From: Paractinoplanes toevensis
GTDB taxonomy: Bacteria > Actinomycetota > Actinomycetes > Mycobacteriales > Micromonosporaceae
Reading direction: 5' to 3'
Length of the DNA: 64,000 nt
Assembly (NCBI RefSeq): GCF_018332695.1
Contig: NZ_BOQN01000050.1
Span: 151,540 to 215,539, forward strand
The position numbers and the translations under genes are program-made. Below the pieces are notes generated by a model. It was not told the origin of the DNA, made no database searches, and was given only the letters and a program-made list of their open reading frames with translations. Positions 1 through 8,405 of this stretch are shown here, piece after piece (positions within the stretch are counted from its first letter, which is position 1; every line of letters begins with the position of its first letter).

Positions 1-306
1 GTCAGCGCGCGCGTCCTCGCCGAGAACCTGAGCACCGGCGTGGAACCAGAGCAGGACCGGGAGCACCTGGGTGGCGCCGGCCGGCCGATAGAGAACCACC
101 TCGAGCTCGGTCCCGTCCTCCCGGGGGATGTGCCGGGTCTCGATCTCGACCCGGGGATCCGGGGCACTGGTCGACACCGCCGCGCGCATCTGCGCGCGCA
201 GCCCCGGGATGTCGGAGAGGTCGAGCAGGGTGCCGTTCGCGGCTTTCGGCACGGCCGCGAACGCGGCGGCGAGCTCCGGGTCGAGCCCATCGGTGATTCC
301 TGGCAT
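1..306 (-). CDS. alpha/beta hydrolase (HSL-type esterase), N-terminal part
   Basis: The N-terminal 102 residues of an alpha/beta hydrolase; the rest lies beyond the left edge. The ATG is at 306, with AAGGGA eight bases upstream. Residues about 80-95 (VLPVLLWFHAGAQVLGED) match the oxyanion-hole segment of hormone-sensitive-lipase-like carboxylesterases, where HGGGxVLG is usual. Here HAGA replaces the first glycines, so the oxyanion loop is atypical. The preceding acidic stretch with an ETRHIPREDG turn is typical of the family. It is divergent from the TetR gene at 429 and shares its three operators, so that repressor probably controls it. Substrate unknown; catalytic Ser, Asp and His are not in the window. 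Confidence 0.8.
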   Translation of the reverse strand, partial: MPGITDGLDPELAAAFAAVPKAANGTLLDLSDIPGLRAQMRAAVSTSAPDPRVEIETRHIPREDGTELEVVLYRPAGATQVLPVLLWFHAGAQVLGEDARAD

Positions 307-348
307 CGGATTTCCCTTCAGAAGAGGTGGGCCGGCCGCACGCCCGGC

Positions 349-407
349 GTCAGTAACTGACGTTATTGTGTGTCAGTAACTGACGCAATGTTCCGTCAGT
401 CACTGAC
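349..407. promoter_or_regulatory. three TetR-type operators in phase
   Basis: GTCAGTAACTGAC occurs at 349-361 and 372-384, and GTCAGTCACTGAC at 395-407. Each is a 13-bp palindrome with one unpaired central base. The copies begin exactly 23 bp apart. They fill the gap between the divergent esterase (start 306) and the TetR gene (start 429), so they are the likely autoregulatory and target operators. Binding itself is inferred. Confidence 0.85.
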
Positions 408-428
408 AGTCATGATAGGCTCCGAACC

Positions 429-995
429 GTGCCCCGGAGCGGAGAACAGGTCAGATTGCGCCTGCAGGAGGCCGCCCTCGAGCTGTACCTGGAGCGCGGC
501 TACGACAAGACCACCACCGGCGACATCGCCGCCCGCGCCGGCGTCACCGAGCGCACGTTCTTCCGCCACTTCACCGACAAGCGCGAGGTCTTCTTCGACG
601 GCCAGGCAGAGCTGATCGAGCTGCTGACCGGAGCCCTCGCCGCGGTGCCGGCCGGCACCAGGCCGCTGCCCGCCCTGCGCGCCGCCTTCCACCAGGCGGT
701 GCCGCTGATCGAGCAGAACCTGCCGGTCACCGAGCGCCGCCACCCGGTGATCGCCGCGACGCCGGCACTGCGCGAGCGGGCACTGGCCAAGAACGCCGCG
801 CTGATCGACGCGCTGACCGACGCACTGCGAGCCCGCGGCGTCACCGATCAGCTGGCGCCCCTGTGCGCCCAGATAGGCACAGACACGTACGCGGCCGCCA
901 TCCACCGCTGGGCCACCGACCGCACCGACGACCTGCACACCCACCTGGACAGGGCCTTCACCGACCTGAGATTGTCCGCAAACGCCCTGAAATAA
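429..995 (+). CDS. TetR/AcrR family transcriptional regulator
   Basis: A 188-residue one-component repressor. The N-terminal helix-turn-helix is clear: GYDKTTTGDIAARAGVTERT followed by FFRHFTDKREVFF, the canonical TetR recognition helix and helix-4 start. The C-terminal two thirds are an all-helical ligand and dimer domain with no recognisable effector motif. The GTG start at 429 gives the family's usual length. It is divergent from an esterase, and the 122-bp gap holds three identical palindromes. It therefore probably represses itself and the esterase and is released by a small hydrophobic or ester-like ligand; the ligand is inference only. Confidence 0.93.
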   Translation: MPRSGEQVRLRLQEAALELYLERGYDKTTTGDIAARAGVTERTFFRHFTDKREVFFDGQAELIELLTGALAAVPAGTRPLPALRAAFHQAVPLIEQNLPVTERRHPVIAATPALRERALAKNAALIDALTDALRARGVTDQLAPLCAQIGTDTYAAAIHRWATDRTDDLHTHLDRAFTDLRLSANALK

Positions 996-1713
996 GCGCG
1001 CCCACTCCCGCCGCCCAGGTCCAGCCCTTCATCTTCGCCGCCACGAAGACTGTCCGCGTGATCTCGGGCCGCCGCGTCCGGGAGGGCGTTTTGCAAGCTT
1101 CGGCCCTTCCACGCTGCTCGATACCGTTCCAAATGACGGGTCTCGCCGCCTCCGCCACAGAGCTTGTGGACTTGCTGCGCGGTCCGCACAGAAACTCCGC
1201 AAGGTCGGGCCGAGCCGAGGCGCCTTCGCCCGACCTATGCGGCATGTCCTGCCTTTCAGCCGAGGCGCAACTCATGATGTGGGAGCACTGTCCATGGGAC
1301 AGGACCAGCCGCCGCGATGCGGGACGCCGGCCCAGGATCCGAGACCAGCGACCACTATCCGGAAGCCACAAGCATCCGGAAAGCCGCACGGACCCCGAAA
1401 GCCGCACGCACCTCGGAAGCCCGCACCCACCCCGAAAGCCGCACGCACCCAGAACGCCGCACCTACCCCGAAAAGCAGGGCGCACCCGGAACGCCGCACG
1501 CACCCGGGAAGCCGCGCGCACCCGGAAAGCCGCACCCACCCGGACAGCCGCGAGGATTGCCGGTGGCGTAGGCCGCGCCCACGCTGTGAATTCCGCTGCT
1601 CGAAGCGGCATCGGCCGGCCCAAGGATCCGCGACCGCCTTCGGGGCACCTACATCCGGACAGGTGGCAGAGGCCGGCCGTGGGACGCCGATCATGCTGCT
1701 GCGCCAAGTGGAA
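996..1713. other. long gene-free stretch
   Basis: 718 bases lie between the TetR stop and the stop of the TSUP permease. Several open frames cross it on both strands, but none has a family-like sequence, and those across 1357-1555 only translate the tandem repeat there. No transposase remnant, tRNA or clear terminator was seen. Confidence 0.6.
1357..1555. repeat. 18-bp tandem repeat, about 11 units
   Basis: Eleven head-to-tail units of 17-19 bp follow the consensus ACCCGGAAAGCCGCACGC. Unit starts are about 1357, 1374, 1392, 1410, 1429, 1447, 1465, 1484, 1502, 1520 and 1538. Most units are exactly 18 bp, so open frames continue through the block and encode six-residue repeats such as RVRAAF-like or HPESRT-like. 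Copies differ by point changes and two 1-bp insertions, which breaks the frame and argues against a coding role. Probably an intergenic minisatellite. Confidence 0.85.
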
Positions 1714-2463
1714 CTAGCGGCCGGCGCGCCACCACAGGTAGGCGGCGAGCCCCAGGGACGCCACGGCGATTGCCACTCGCAGAGAGCGCTCCGGGGTGCG
1801 GCGCACCAGCGTCGGGCCCAGCCAGCTGCCGAGCAGGCAGCCGATCGCCATCAGGCCCGCGGCGGCCCAGTTCACCGGGGCCACGGCGGCGTAGATCACG
1901 GCTGCTGCCAGGTTGGCGGCGCCCAGGGCGATGCTCTTGACGGCGTTGGTCACCGGGAGCGGTTCGGTCGCGGCCGCCGAAAGGATTGCGAGCATGAGTA
2001 CGCCGGCCGCCGCGCCGAAATAGCCGCCGTACACGCCGACCAGGAAGATCGCGCCGCCCAGTATCGGCGACGGCAGCGTCCGGTGGCCGGCCCAGTGTCG
2101 CAACCGGTCGCGCAGCAGTAGCAGGGCCGCGCCCAGTGCGACCAGCACCGGCACGATCCGCTCGAACGCCGACGACGGCGTGGCCAGCAGCAGCACCGCG
2201 CCGGCCAGCCCGCCGGTCCCGGCCACCGCGGACAACTTTGCCAGCCGGCGGCCGTGGCCCCGCAACTCCGGCCGGGCGCCGGCGGCGGTGCCGACGGTGT
2301 TGGACAGCAGCGCCACGGTGTTGGTGACGTTGGCGGCGACCGGGGCCAGGCCGACCGCCAGCAGCGCCGGGTAACTCACCAGGGAAGCGAGACCGGCCAT
2401 CGACCCGGTCAGTCCGCCACCGACACCCCCGAGCACGAGCAGAGTCGCATCGCTCAGGCGCAC
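1714..2463 (-). CDS. TSUP (TauE/SafE) family membrane permease
   Basis: A membrane protein of about 249 residues with roughly eight hydrophobic helices. The repeated TSUP signature is visible: GGVGGGLTGSMAGLASLVSYPALLA-like glycine-rich loop near the N terminus, then NVTNTVALLSNTVG, and in the second half GVYGGYFGAAAGVLMLAIL followed by TNAVKSIALGAANLAAAVIY. TSUP proteins export or import sulfite, sulfonates or other organic anions across the plasma membrane; the substrate here cannot be told. I chose GTG at 2463, just before the first helix. An ATG at 2514 would add a basic 17-residue leader and almost touch the divergent lipoprotein start at 2521. Confidence 0.85.
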   Translation of the reverse strand: MRLSDATLLVLGGVGGGLTGSMAGLASLVSYPALLAVGLAPVAANVTNTVALLSNTVGTAAGARPELRGHGRRLAKLSAVAGTGGLAGAVLLLATPSSAFERIVPVLVALGAALLLLRDRLRHWAGHRTLPSPILGGAIFLVGVYGGYFGAAAGVLMLAILSAAATEPLPVTNAVKSIALGAANLAAAVIYAAVAPVNWAAAGLMAIGCLLGSWLGPTLVRRTPERSLRVAIAVASLGLAAYLWWRAGR

Positions 2464-2520
2464 CCGGACACCGTACCGACGCCGGGCTTGGAGGTGGCGG
2501 GGCCGCGCGATCATGGGTGG

Positions 2521-2931
2521 ATGCTCACATCGGGCCGCGTGTCCCGGCGGCTGGCCGCCTCGCTGATGGTCCTCGGGCTCGCCGCCTGTTCCACGCCCGC
2601 GGCGGCGCCGCGCTTCCTCGAGGTCCACTTTCCGGGCTCCTACGCGCTGCCGGGCACGGTGGAGATCCCGGCCGCCGGTGAGTACGCGATCTGGGCGACC
2701 GGCTTCCCGACGGTCGGCGCGAACCGCTGCGCCGTCACCGGCACCGGCGGCGCCATCGTGCCGATGTCGGTGCCGGACGAGACCGTCACCTACACCGCCA
2801 AGGAGGAGGACGACGCCGTCTACACCTGGACGGACACCTTCACCGCCCCGGCGGCCGGCACCTACACGCTGCGCTGCGCCCCGGACGCGGAGGCACCGGG
2901 CATGAGCTTCGCCGTGGCACCGACGACCTGA
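2521..2931 (+). CDS. small secreted lipoprotein, unknown function
   Basis: A 136-residue protein with a lipoprotein signal: basic start, hydrophobic stretch LAASLMVLG, then lipobox LAAC at about residues 20-23. The mature part is beta-rich, with GEYAIWATGFPT, ETVTYTAKEEDD and AGTYTLRCAPD. It has a conserved-looking pair of cysteines (NRCAVTG and LRCAPD) that could form a disulfide. This resembles small Ig-like or copper-binding-like actinobacterial lipoproteins, but I recognise no named family. It diverges from the TSUP permease with a 57-bp gap, so a shared promoter region is likely. Confidence 0.75.
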   Translation: MLTSGRVSRRLAASLMVLGLAACSTPAAAPRFLEVHFPGSYALPGTVEIPAAGEYAIWATGFPTVGANRCAVTGTGGAIVPMSVPDETVTYTAKEEDDAVYTWTDTFTAPAAGTYTLRCAPDAEAPGMSFAVAPTT

Positions 2932-2964
2932 GCCGGGTCATCGGCAACGGCCTGAGCCGGCACC

Positions 2965-3060
2965 GGCCACGGCCCGAGCCAGACCGCCGGCCACGGCCCC
3001 AACCGGACCGCCAGCCACGGCCCCAACCAGACCGCCAGCCACGGCCAGAACCCGGCCGCC
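2965..3060. repeat. 24-bp tandem repeat, four units
   Basis: Four perfectly phased 24-bp units lie at 2965, 2989, 3013 and 3037. The consensus is GGCCACGGCC followed by CCAACCAGACCGCC. They sit between the stops of two convergent genes, the lipoprotein and the GH42 enzyme. Each unit contains GGCCACGGCC, which can pair with its neighbours, so the block may also act in transcript termination. That role is a guess. Confidence 0.8.
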
Positions 3061-3069
3061 GACGGCGGC

Positions 3070-4656
3070 TTACGCCAGATCTCCCGCCGGGTCACCGGCC
3101 GCGACCCGAGCCAGGCCTTCGAATGCGGTCTGGGTCACGTCGTCGGTGGTGGCATAGCGCACGATGCCGGTGCCGTAGCGGTTCTCGGTCAGGGCCGGGA
3201 GTCCGTCGGGGCCGCGGTGCAGCACGGTGGCCGTCACGTCGTGCAGTTCGGAGCCGATGCGGCGGGCGCCGATCAGGTCGTCGAGGGCGCCGGGCGTTAC
3301 CCGGCAGTGCTCGTCGACCAGGCCGCTGCCGGCGGTCAGCACCAGTCGGCCGCCGGCCCGTGCGTAGTCGCGCAGCGCCCGGTGCACGGCCGCCGGCATC
3401 AGGTAGAGCATCGGCGCCACGACCAGGTCGTATCCGTCCAGCGGGGCGGTGGGCGGCACGACGTCGACCGGGCCGTCGAGGGCACGGTGCCAGCGGCGGG
3501 CGGTGGCGTCGTAGTCGGAGTCGCGCGGCGGCAGGTGGGGTGCCTGCAGCGCCCACATGGTCTGTTCGTCGTAGATCAGCGCGGTCGACGCCGTCACGGT
3601 CACCGGTTCGCGGCCGCGCAGCGCGGAACCGAGTGCGGCGATCTCGCGGAAGACGGGGGTGTCGGGGCCCTCGTGCGGCACCATCGCCGGGTGCCACTGC
3701 TCGGCGCCGCCCCGGCTCGCCCGCCACTGGAAGTAGAGGATGCCGGTGGCGCCCCGGGAGAGGTAGGGCTGTGCGACGACGCGAGCCTGGTCGGAGGGCG
3801 CGTGTTCGATCAGCATCCACCGGCCGTCGGTGGACCAGCCGCGGGCGAGGTCGGCGGCGAAAGCGCGGTCCTCCAGGGTGGCGGGGTAGTCGTCGATCGC
3901 CACGATGTCGACCTCGCGGGCCCAGCGGGCGTGGTCGACCGGCACCCAGCCGCCCAGCGCGAAGTTCGTGGTCACCGGCGCGCCGGTGAGCAGCGCGCGC
4001 TGCGAACGGTAGTGCTCCAGCATCGCGTCGGAGACGAACCGGCGGTAGTCCAGCAGGTGGGCCGGGTTGCCCAGGTACTGGGTGGCGCGCGGCGGCAACA
4101 CCTCCTCGAACGAGGTGACCCGCTGGGACCAGAAATCGGTACTCCAGGCGTCGTTGAGGGTCGCCACATCGCCGTACCGTGCGGAAAGCCAGCGGCGGAA
4201 GGCCGCCGCGCAGAAATCGCAGTAGCAGGTCGTGCCGTATTCGTTGTGGACGTGCCACAACTGGGGGGTGTAGCGCGCGGCCAGCTCACCCACCACCGAA
4301 AGACAGGCAGCCCGGTAGGCCGGGGCGTTCACGCAGTACGTGTCGCGGGAACCGTGCGTCAGCCGTACGCCATCCTGGTTGATCGGCATTTGATCGGGGT
4401 TCTGAAGCGTGAACCAGGGCGGCGGCGAAGCCGTCGGGGTGGCCAGGCAGACCCCGATCCCGGCTGCTTGCAGCAGGTCGAGCGCCCGGTCGAGCCAGCC
4501 GAAATCGAACCGGTCGGGCGCGGGCTGCAGTCGCGACCAGCTGAACACCCCGACCGTGACCAGGTTGACCCCGGCCTGAAGCATGAGCGAGACGTCGGAC
4601 TCCCAGACCGACGGCGGCCATTGCTCCGGGTTGTAGTCGCCGCCGAAGTGGATCAT
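3070..4656 (-). CDS. GH42-type beta-galactosidase
   Basis: A 528-residue cytoplasmic glycosidase without a signal peptide. The start has the GH42 signature GGDYNPEQWP (residues 5-14). N138-E139 in HNEYG is the acid/base pair and E284 in WMLIEHAPS the nucleophile expected for clan GH-A retaining enzymes. C108, C144, C146 and C149 match the zinc site of GH42 enzymes. A beta-galactosidase trimerisation-like domain follows (about 335-500). It is shorter than typical 650-700 residue members, so the C-terminal beta domain is reduced or absent. It is the last gene of the sugar ABC operon, and its ATG overlaps the upstream permease stop by four bases. It probably hydrolyses an imported galactoside. 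Confidence 0.92.
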   Translation of the reverse strand: MIHFGGDYNPEQWPPSVWESDVSLMLQAGVNLVTVGVFSWSRLQPAPDRFDFGWLDRALDLLQAAGIGVCLATPTASPPPWFTLQNPDQMPINQDGVRLTHGSRDTYCVNAPAYRAACLSVVGELAARYTPQLWHVHNEYGTTCYCDFCAAAFRRWLSARYGDVATLNDAWSTDFWSQRVTSFEEVLPPRATQYLGNPAHLLDYRRFVSDAMLEHYRSQRALLTGAPVTTNFALGGWVPVDHARWAREVDIVAIDDYPATLEDRAFAADLARGWSTDGRWMLIEHAPSDQARVVAQPYLSRGATGILYFQWRASRGGAEQWHPAMVPHEGPDTPVFREIAALGSALRGREPVTVTASTALIYDEQTMWALQAPHLPPRDSDYDATARRWHRALDGPVDVVPPTAPLDGYDLVVAPMLYLMPAAVHRALRDYARAGGRLVLTAGSGLVDEHCRVTPGALDDLIGARRIGSELHDVTATVLHRGPDGLPALTENRYGTGIVRYATTDDVTQTAFEGLARVAAGDPAGDLA

Positions 4657-5600
4657 CCCTTGACCGCGCCGAGCAGCATGCCCTTGGCGAAGTGCCGCTG
4701 CACGAACGGGTAGATGATCAGGATCGGGATCAGGGTCAGGGTTACCACCGCCATCTGGATGGACAGCGGCGCGATCTGCTGGGCACCCAGGTACGTGCCG
4801 GTCTGGGTCACGCCCATGCCGGGCATCGGGTTGCCCTGCAGCGTGTAGGTGTAGATGACCAGTTGCAGCGGCCACTTCTGGTTGTCCGGCAGGTAGAGCA
4901 GGGCGTTGAAGAAGGTGTTCCAGTAACCGACCGCGTAGAACAACCCGATCACCGCGACGACCGCCCGTGAGGTGGGCAGGACGATCCGGGTGAGGATCCG
5001 CCATTCGCCGGCGCCGTCCACGTAGGCCGCGTCGATCAGGTCCCGTGACGTGTTGGCGAAGAATCCGCGCATCACCAGGATGTTGAACACGCTCACCGCG
5101 CTGGGCAGGATCAGCGCCCAGAAGTTGTCGTAACCGCCGAGTCCGGCGACGACCATGAAGGTGGGGATCAGGCCGCCGTTGAAGAACATCGTGACGACCA
5201 GCAGCATCAGGAGCGGCCGGTGCCCCCACGAGCGGTAGCGCGACAAGCCGTACGCGCAGAGGACCGTGACCACCACCGAGATGAACGTGCCGACGGCGGT
5301 GATGCCGAGGCTCGCGATCAGCGAGCTGATCACCAGGTTGTTGGTGAAGATCTGCCGGTACGCCTCGATGGTGATGCCGTGCGGCACCAGCACCATCCCA
5401 CCGGCCAGGTTGATCGAGCCCTGGGTCGAGAGGCTGGTCAGCACGACCATGTAGATCGGGATGAGGACGACCAGGCAGATGAAGACCAGGACCGCGCCCT
5501 TGCCGGCCTGCCCGGCCGGGGTCGGCGGCTCCTCCCAGCTGGGCCGGTTGCGGTTGCGGCGGGTTTTCTCGGCCGCTTTGGCCAGTGCGGTAGCGGTCAT
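4653..5600 (-). CDS. carbohydrate ABC transporter permease (MalG/YtcP-like)
   Basis: A 315-residue inner-membrane permease of the CUT1 sugar importer class. A hydrophilic N-terminal tail of about 35 residues leads into six predicted helices. The EAA loop that contacts the ATPase is visible as DAAYVDGAGEWRILTRIVLP, and the C terminus ends in the usual FVQRHFAKGMLLGAVKG. The gene overlaps both the other permease (5597-5600) and the GH42 gene (4653-4656) by ATGA, so translation is coupled. No ATPase gene is in the operon; CUT1 systems of this kind commonly share an MsiK-type ATPase encoded elsewhere. Substrate is likely a galacto-oligosaccharide, inferred from the GH42 neighbour. Confidence 0.95.
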   Translation of the reverse strand: MTATALAKAAEKTRRNRNRPSWEEPPTPAGQAGKGAVLVFICLVVLIPIYMVVLTSLSTQGSINLAGGMVLVPHGITIEAYRQIFTNNLVISSLIASLGITAVGTFISVVVTVLCAYGLSRYRSWGHRPLLMLLVVTMFFNGGLIPTFMVVAGLGGYDNFWALILPSAVSVFNILVMRGFFANTSRDLIDAAYVDGAGEWRILTRIVLPTSRAVVAVIGLFYAVGYWNTFFNALLYLPDNQKWPLQLVIYTYTLQGNPMPGMGVTQTGTYLGAQQIAPLSIQMAVVTLTLIPILIIYPFVQRHFAKGMLLGAVKG

Positions 5601-6577
5601 CGTCGGTACAGTCCGTCCTCGCCGAACAGGTGGGCGACCTTGTTGGCGGTCAAGATGAGGATCAGGGAGAGTACGCCCTTGAACAGCGACGCGGCCGCGC
5701 CGATGCTGAAGTTCGCGTTGACGACGCCGTAGTAATAGGCGTACGTGTCGAGCACTTCCGAGGCGTCCCGGCCGACCGCGAAGCGCTGGATCAGCATCTG
5801 CTCGAAGCCGACGGTGAGCACGTTGCCGAGCTGGAGCACCAGCATGAGCACGACGATGCTGCGGATGCCGGGCAGGGTGATGTGCCACATCCGGCGCCAC
5901 CGGCCGGCCCCGTCCGCCGCGGCCGCCTCGTAGAGCTGCTGGTCGATCGCGGCGAGGGCGGCCAGGAAGACGATGATCCCCCAGCCCGCCTCCTTCCAGA
6001 CCACCTGCGCCGTGACCAGGAGCTTGAAGGTGTCCGGGTTGGTCATGATGTCCCACGTGCCGATGTCGTGCGAGCGCAGGAACTGGTTCAGCGCGCCGGC
6101 CCCGCCGAGCATCTGCTGGAAGATCGTGATGGCCAGCACCCAGGAGAAGAAGTGCGGCAGGTAGACGATCGACTGCACGAACGTGCGCACCTTGGTGCTC
6201 AGCACCGAGTTCAGCAGCAGGGCCAGCAGGATCGGGACCGGGAAGAACAGCACCAGCTGGACGAGGCTGAGCGTGAGGGTGTTCTCCAGCGCCGACCAGA
6301 ACAGCGGGTCGCTGAAGAGCCGCCGGAACGTGGTCAGGCCGCTCCACGGGCTGTGCCAGAAGCCGGCGTAGATGCTGTAGGTCTGGAACGCGGTGAGGGT
6401 GCCGAACATCGGTGCGTAGTTGAAGACGAGCACCAGCAGGATCGCCGGCAGCGTCATGACGACCAGGGCCCGGTCGCGCAGGAAGCGGCGGCGCCGGTCC
6501 GCTTTCTTCAGGGTGCGGGCCTCGGCGCGGGTGGGGCGCGCCGAGGCCGCGGTTGGTGCGTCGCGAAGAGCTGTCAC
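5597..6577 (-). CDS. carbohydrate ABC transporter permease (LplB-like)
   Basis: A 326-residue permease of the LplB branch of CUT1 sugar importers. It has a charged N-terminal tail (ARTLKKADRRRRFLRDRA), then six hydrophobic helices starting at VVMTLPAILLVLVFNYAPMF, a stretch diagnostic of this branch. The EAA motif reads EAAAADGAGRWRRMWHITLP. It is coupled to the binding protein upstream and the second permease downstream by four-base overlaps. It forms the heteromeric channel with the 4653-5600 product. Confidence 0.95.
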   Translation of the reverse strand: MTALRDAPTAASARPTRAEARTLKKADRRRRFLRDRALVVMTLPAILLVLVFNYAPMFGTLTAFQTYSIYAGFWHSPWSGLTTFRRLFSDPLFWSALENTLTLSLVQLVLFFPVPILLALLLNSVLSTKVRTFVQSIVYLPHFFSWVLAITIFQQMLGGAGALNQFLRSHDIGTWDIMTNPDTFKLLVTAQVVWKEAGWGIIVFLAALAAIDQQLYEAAAADGAGRWRRMWHITLPGIRSIVVLMLVLQLGNVLTVGFEQMLIQRFAVGRDASEVLDTYAYYYGVVNANFSIGAAASLFKGVLSLILILTANKVAHLFGEDGLYRR

Positions 6578-8250
6578 TGACCGGTCCCGTACTTGTTCTT
6601 GACGTCCTCGTAGAACTTGCGCAGTTCCTCACCGCCGGAGGACTTCCAGGTGGCGAGTGCATCGGTGAAGGCGGAGATCGGCTTACGGCCGTAGCGCACG
6701 TCCTGGGAGACGTCGACCATCGGCTGGTTGAGGTTCGCGTACTGGGCCGGCTCGGTGATGTTCATGCCGTAGAACGGCGGCTTCACCGCGTGCTGCACCA
6801 TGTCGGCCTCCCAGGCCGCGTAGTCCTTGGCCACCTGCTCGTGCCCGGGGTTGACCGGGACCGGGGTGATCGGCGTGACCAGGAACTGGTAGGTCTGGGC
6901 GACCTCCTTGCTGCCCTTCTCGGTCAGCTGGGGGTTGCTGTCCTTCATGGTGTAGTCGACGCCCTCCTTGCCGAAGTTGACCGTGAGCCACTCGGTCGAG
7001 CCGTACGGCGCGGCCAGGTAGTTGGCGATCGCCAGGCATTCCTTGATCTGGTCGGCGCTGAGCTTGCCGTTGAGGAAGGAGTACATGCTGGCGGCCGGGT
7101 TCATCGGCATGGCCGGCTTGCCGTCGCTGGCCAGGATCTTGAACGCGGCCTTGACGTAGGCGGGGTTGGCCGCGCGGCCGGACTCCTCGTCCGCGCCGGT
7201 CCAGGCGCCGGTGCCGTCGCCGGTGATGACCTCCTTGCCGCTCCAGAAGCGCTGCTTGCCCTCCTCCTTCTTGCCGGCCAGGGCGTCCGGGTGCACGTAA
7301 CCCGCCTTGGCCTGCTTGGCAAACCAGTTGAGGGCCTCGAGGTACTCGGGCATCTCGTACCGGTTGACGACCTTGCCGCTCGCGTCGACGGTCCACCGGT
7401 ACGGGTCGCCCGGGTAGTGGAAGACGTGGGCCATGTAGTCGAAGAAGTCGCCGAACGCCCACTGGCCCGCCTTGGGGTTGGTGAGCTGCTTGCCGAGCGC
7501 CTCGAGGTCGGCCGGCGACTTGATGCTGTCGGCGTTGATGCCTTCTCTGTCGAAGATGTCCTTGCGGTAGAAGAGCGCACCGCCGGCCGTGGCGCCGCTG
7601 TAGAAGGTCGGCAGGCCGAACAGCTTGCCGTTCCAGATGCAGGACTGCCAGGCGGCGGTCGGGATCGCGGCGAGGTTCGGGTACGCCTTGATGGCGTCGC
7701 CGGACAGGTAGGGCCCGAGGTCGACGAACTTGTTGACCGCGTCGGCGAAGCCGAGGTTGCCCATGTTCCAGCTGGGGATCATCAGCCAGTCGGGCAGCTT
7801 GTTGCCGGCGAACAGCGGCGGCAGGATCTTGTCGTAGTTGACCCCGTCGGCCGGCTGCATCTTCATGTCGGCGCCGAGCGCGGCGTTGACCGTCTCGTAG
7901 TAGCTGTTGCCCTTCGACGACGGGATGGAACCCCACAGCGGGGTCATCGTCGTGTACGAGCCGCCCTTGCCCGGAACGCCGGTCACGGTGGTGACCGGGC
8001 TGGCCGGGTACTTGAGGAAGACCGGGGTCGACGTGAAGCCGTTCGCGCCCGCGACGCCGGGGATGTCCGGGGTGAGAGCGGTGGACGGGACGAAGGCGGG
8101 CAGGATCTTGCTGAGCTGACTCTGGTCGGTCGTGCCCGGCCCGCCGCCGGTTTTGGCGTCACCGCAGGCCGCGAGCAGACCACCTCCAGCAATGGAGACG
8201 GCGCCGAGGCCGGCCAGTTCGAGAAAGCGGCGGCGATCGAGAGAAGTCAC
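6574..8250 (-). CDS. sugar-binding lipoprotein of ABC importer (extracellular solute-binding family 1)
   Basis: A 558-residue lipoprotein that captures sugar outside the membrane and hands it to the two permeases downstream. The signal has a twin-arginine start (DRRRFLELAG) and lipobox LAAC, with C29 as the lipidated residue, so Tat export is likely. The long (over 500 residues) family-1 fold matches LipO-type partners of LplB/YtcP permeases. I prefer GTG at 8250 because GGGAG lies eight bases upstream; the GTG at 8259 would leave almost no spacing from that ribosome site. It is the first gene of the operon and divergent from the ROK regulator, which probably controls it. Confidence 0.93.
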   Translation of the reverse strand: MTSLDRRRFLELAGLGAVSIAGGGLLAACGDAKTGGGPGTTDQSQLSKILPAFVPSTALTPDIPGVAGANGFTSTPVFLKYPASPVTTVTGVPGKGGSYTTMTPLWGSIPSSKGNSYYETVNAALGADMKMQPADGVNYDKILPPLFAGNKLPDWLMIPSWNMGNLGFADAVNKFVDLGPYLSGDAIKAYPNLAAIPTAAWQSCIWNGKLFGLPTFYSGATAGGALFYRKDIFDREGINADSIKSPADLEALGKQLTNPKAGQWAFGDFFDYMAHVFHYPGDPYRWTVDASGKVVNRYEMPEYLEALNWFAKQAKAGYVHPDALAGKKEEGKQRFWSGKEVITGDGTGAWTGADEESGRAANPAYVKAAFKILASDGKPAMPMNPAASMYSFLNGKLSADQIKECLAIANYLAAPYGSTEWLTVNFGKEGVDYTMKDSNPQLTEKGSKEVAQTYQFLVTPITPVPVNPGHEQVAKDYAAWEADMVQHAVKPPFYGMNITEPAQYANLNQPMVDVSQDVRYGRKPISAFTDALATWKSSGGEELRKFYEDVKNKYGTGQ

Positions 8251-8271
8251 TATCTTCACTCCCTTCCGGGA

Positions 8272-8308
8272 TCGCTAAGATATCGATAAACTTTAGTTGG
8301 GTCGCTAA
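8272..8308. promoter_or_regulatory. candidate ROK regulator operator region
   Basis: TCGCTAA is repeated at 8272-8278 and 8302-8308, 30 bp apart, flanking the palindrome TATCGATA (8281-8288) and TTTAGTTGGG. This AT-rich island is the only low-GC stretch between the sugar operon (start 8250) and the ROK gene (start 8406). ROK repressors such as XylR and NagC bind TTTAG/CTAAA-rich sites. The regulator-site pairing is inferred. Confidence 0.5.
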
Positions 8309-8405
8309 ACAAACAAAGTAGCCGCTGCCATCCGGCCTCACAACCCCCGGCGGGGGTGCGGAATGATGGGCGGCGAGGGCATGGGACCGGGGGCAGGAGC
8401 CATTG

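Noticed and set aside
1357..1555. Possible CRISPR array
   Set aside because: Units are contiguous 18-mers with no unique spacers and no cas genes nearby.
1272..1707. Long open frames on both strands encoding six-residue repeats across the minisatellite
   Set aside because: They are produced by the 18-bp unit length; 1-bp insertions between units and the lack of any family sequence outside the repeat argue against translation.
2862..3095. Minus-strand ORF with WLGPWLAV repeats
   Set aside because: It only translates the 24-bp tandem repeat in the gap between two convergent genes and lacks a ribosome site.
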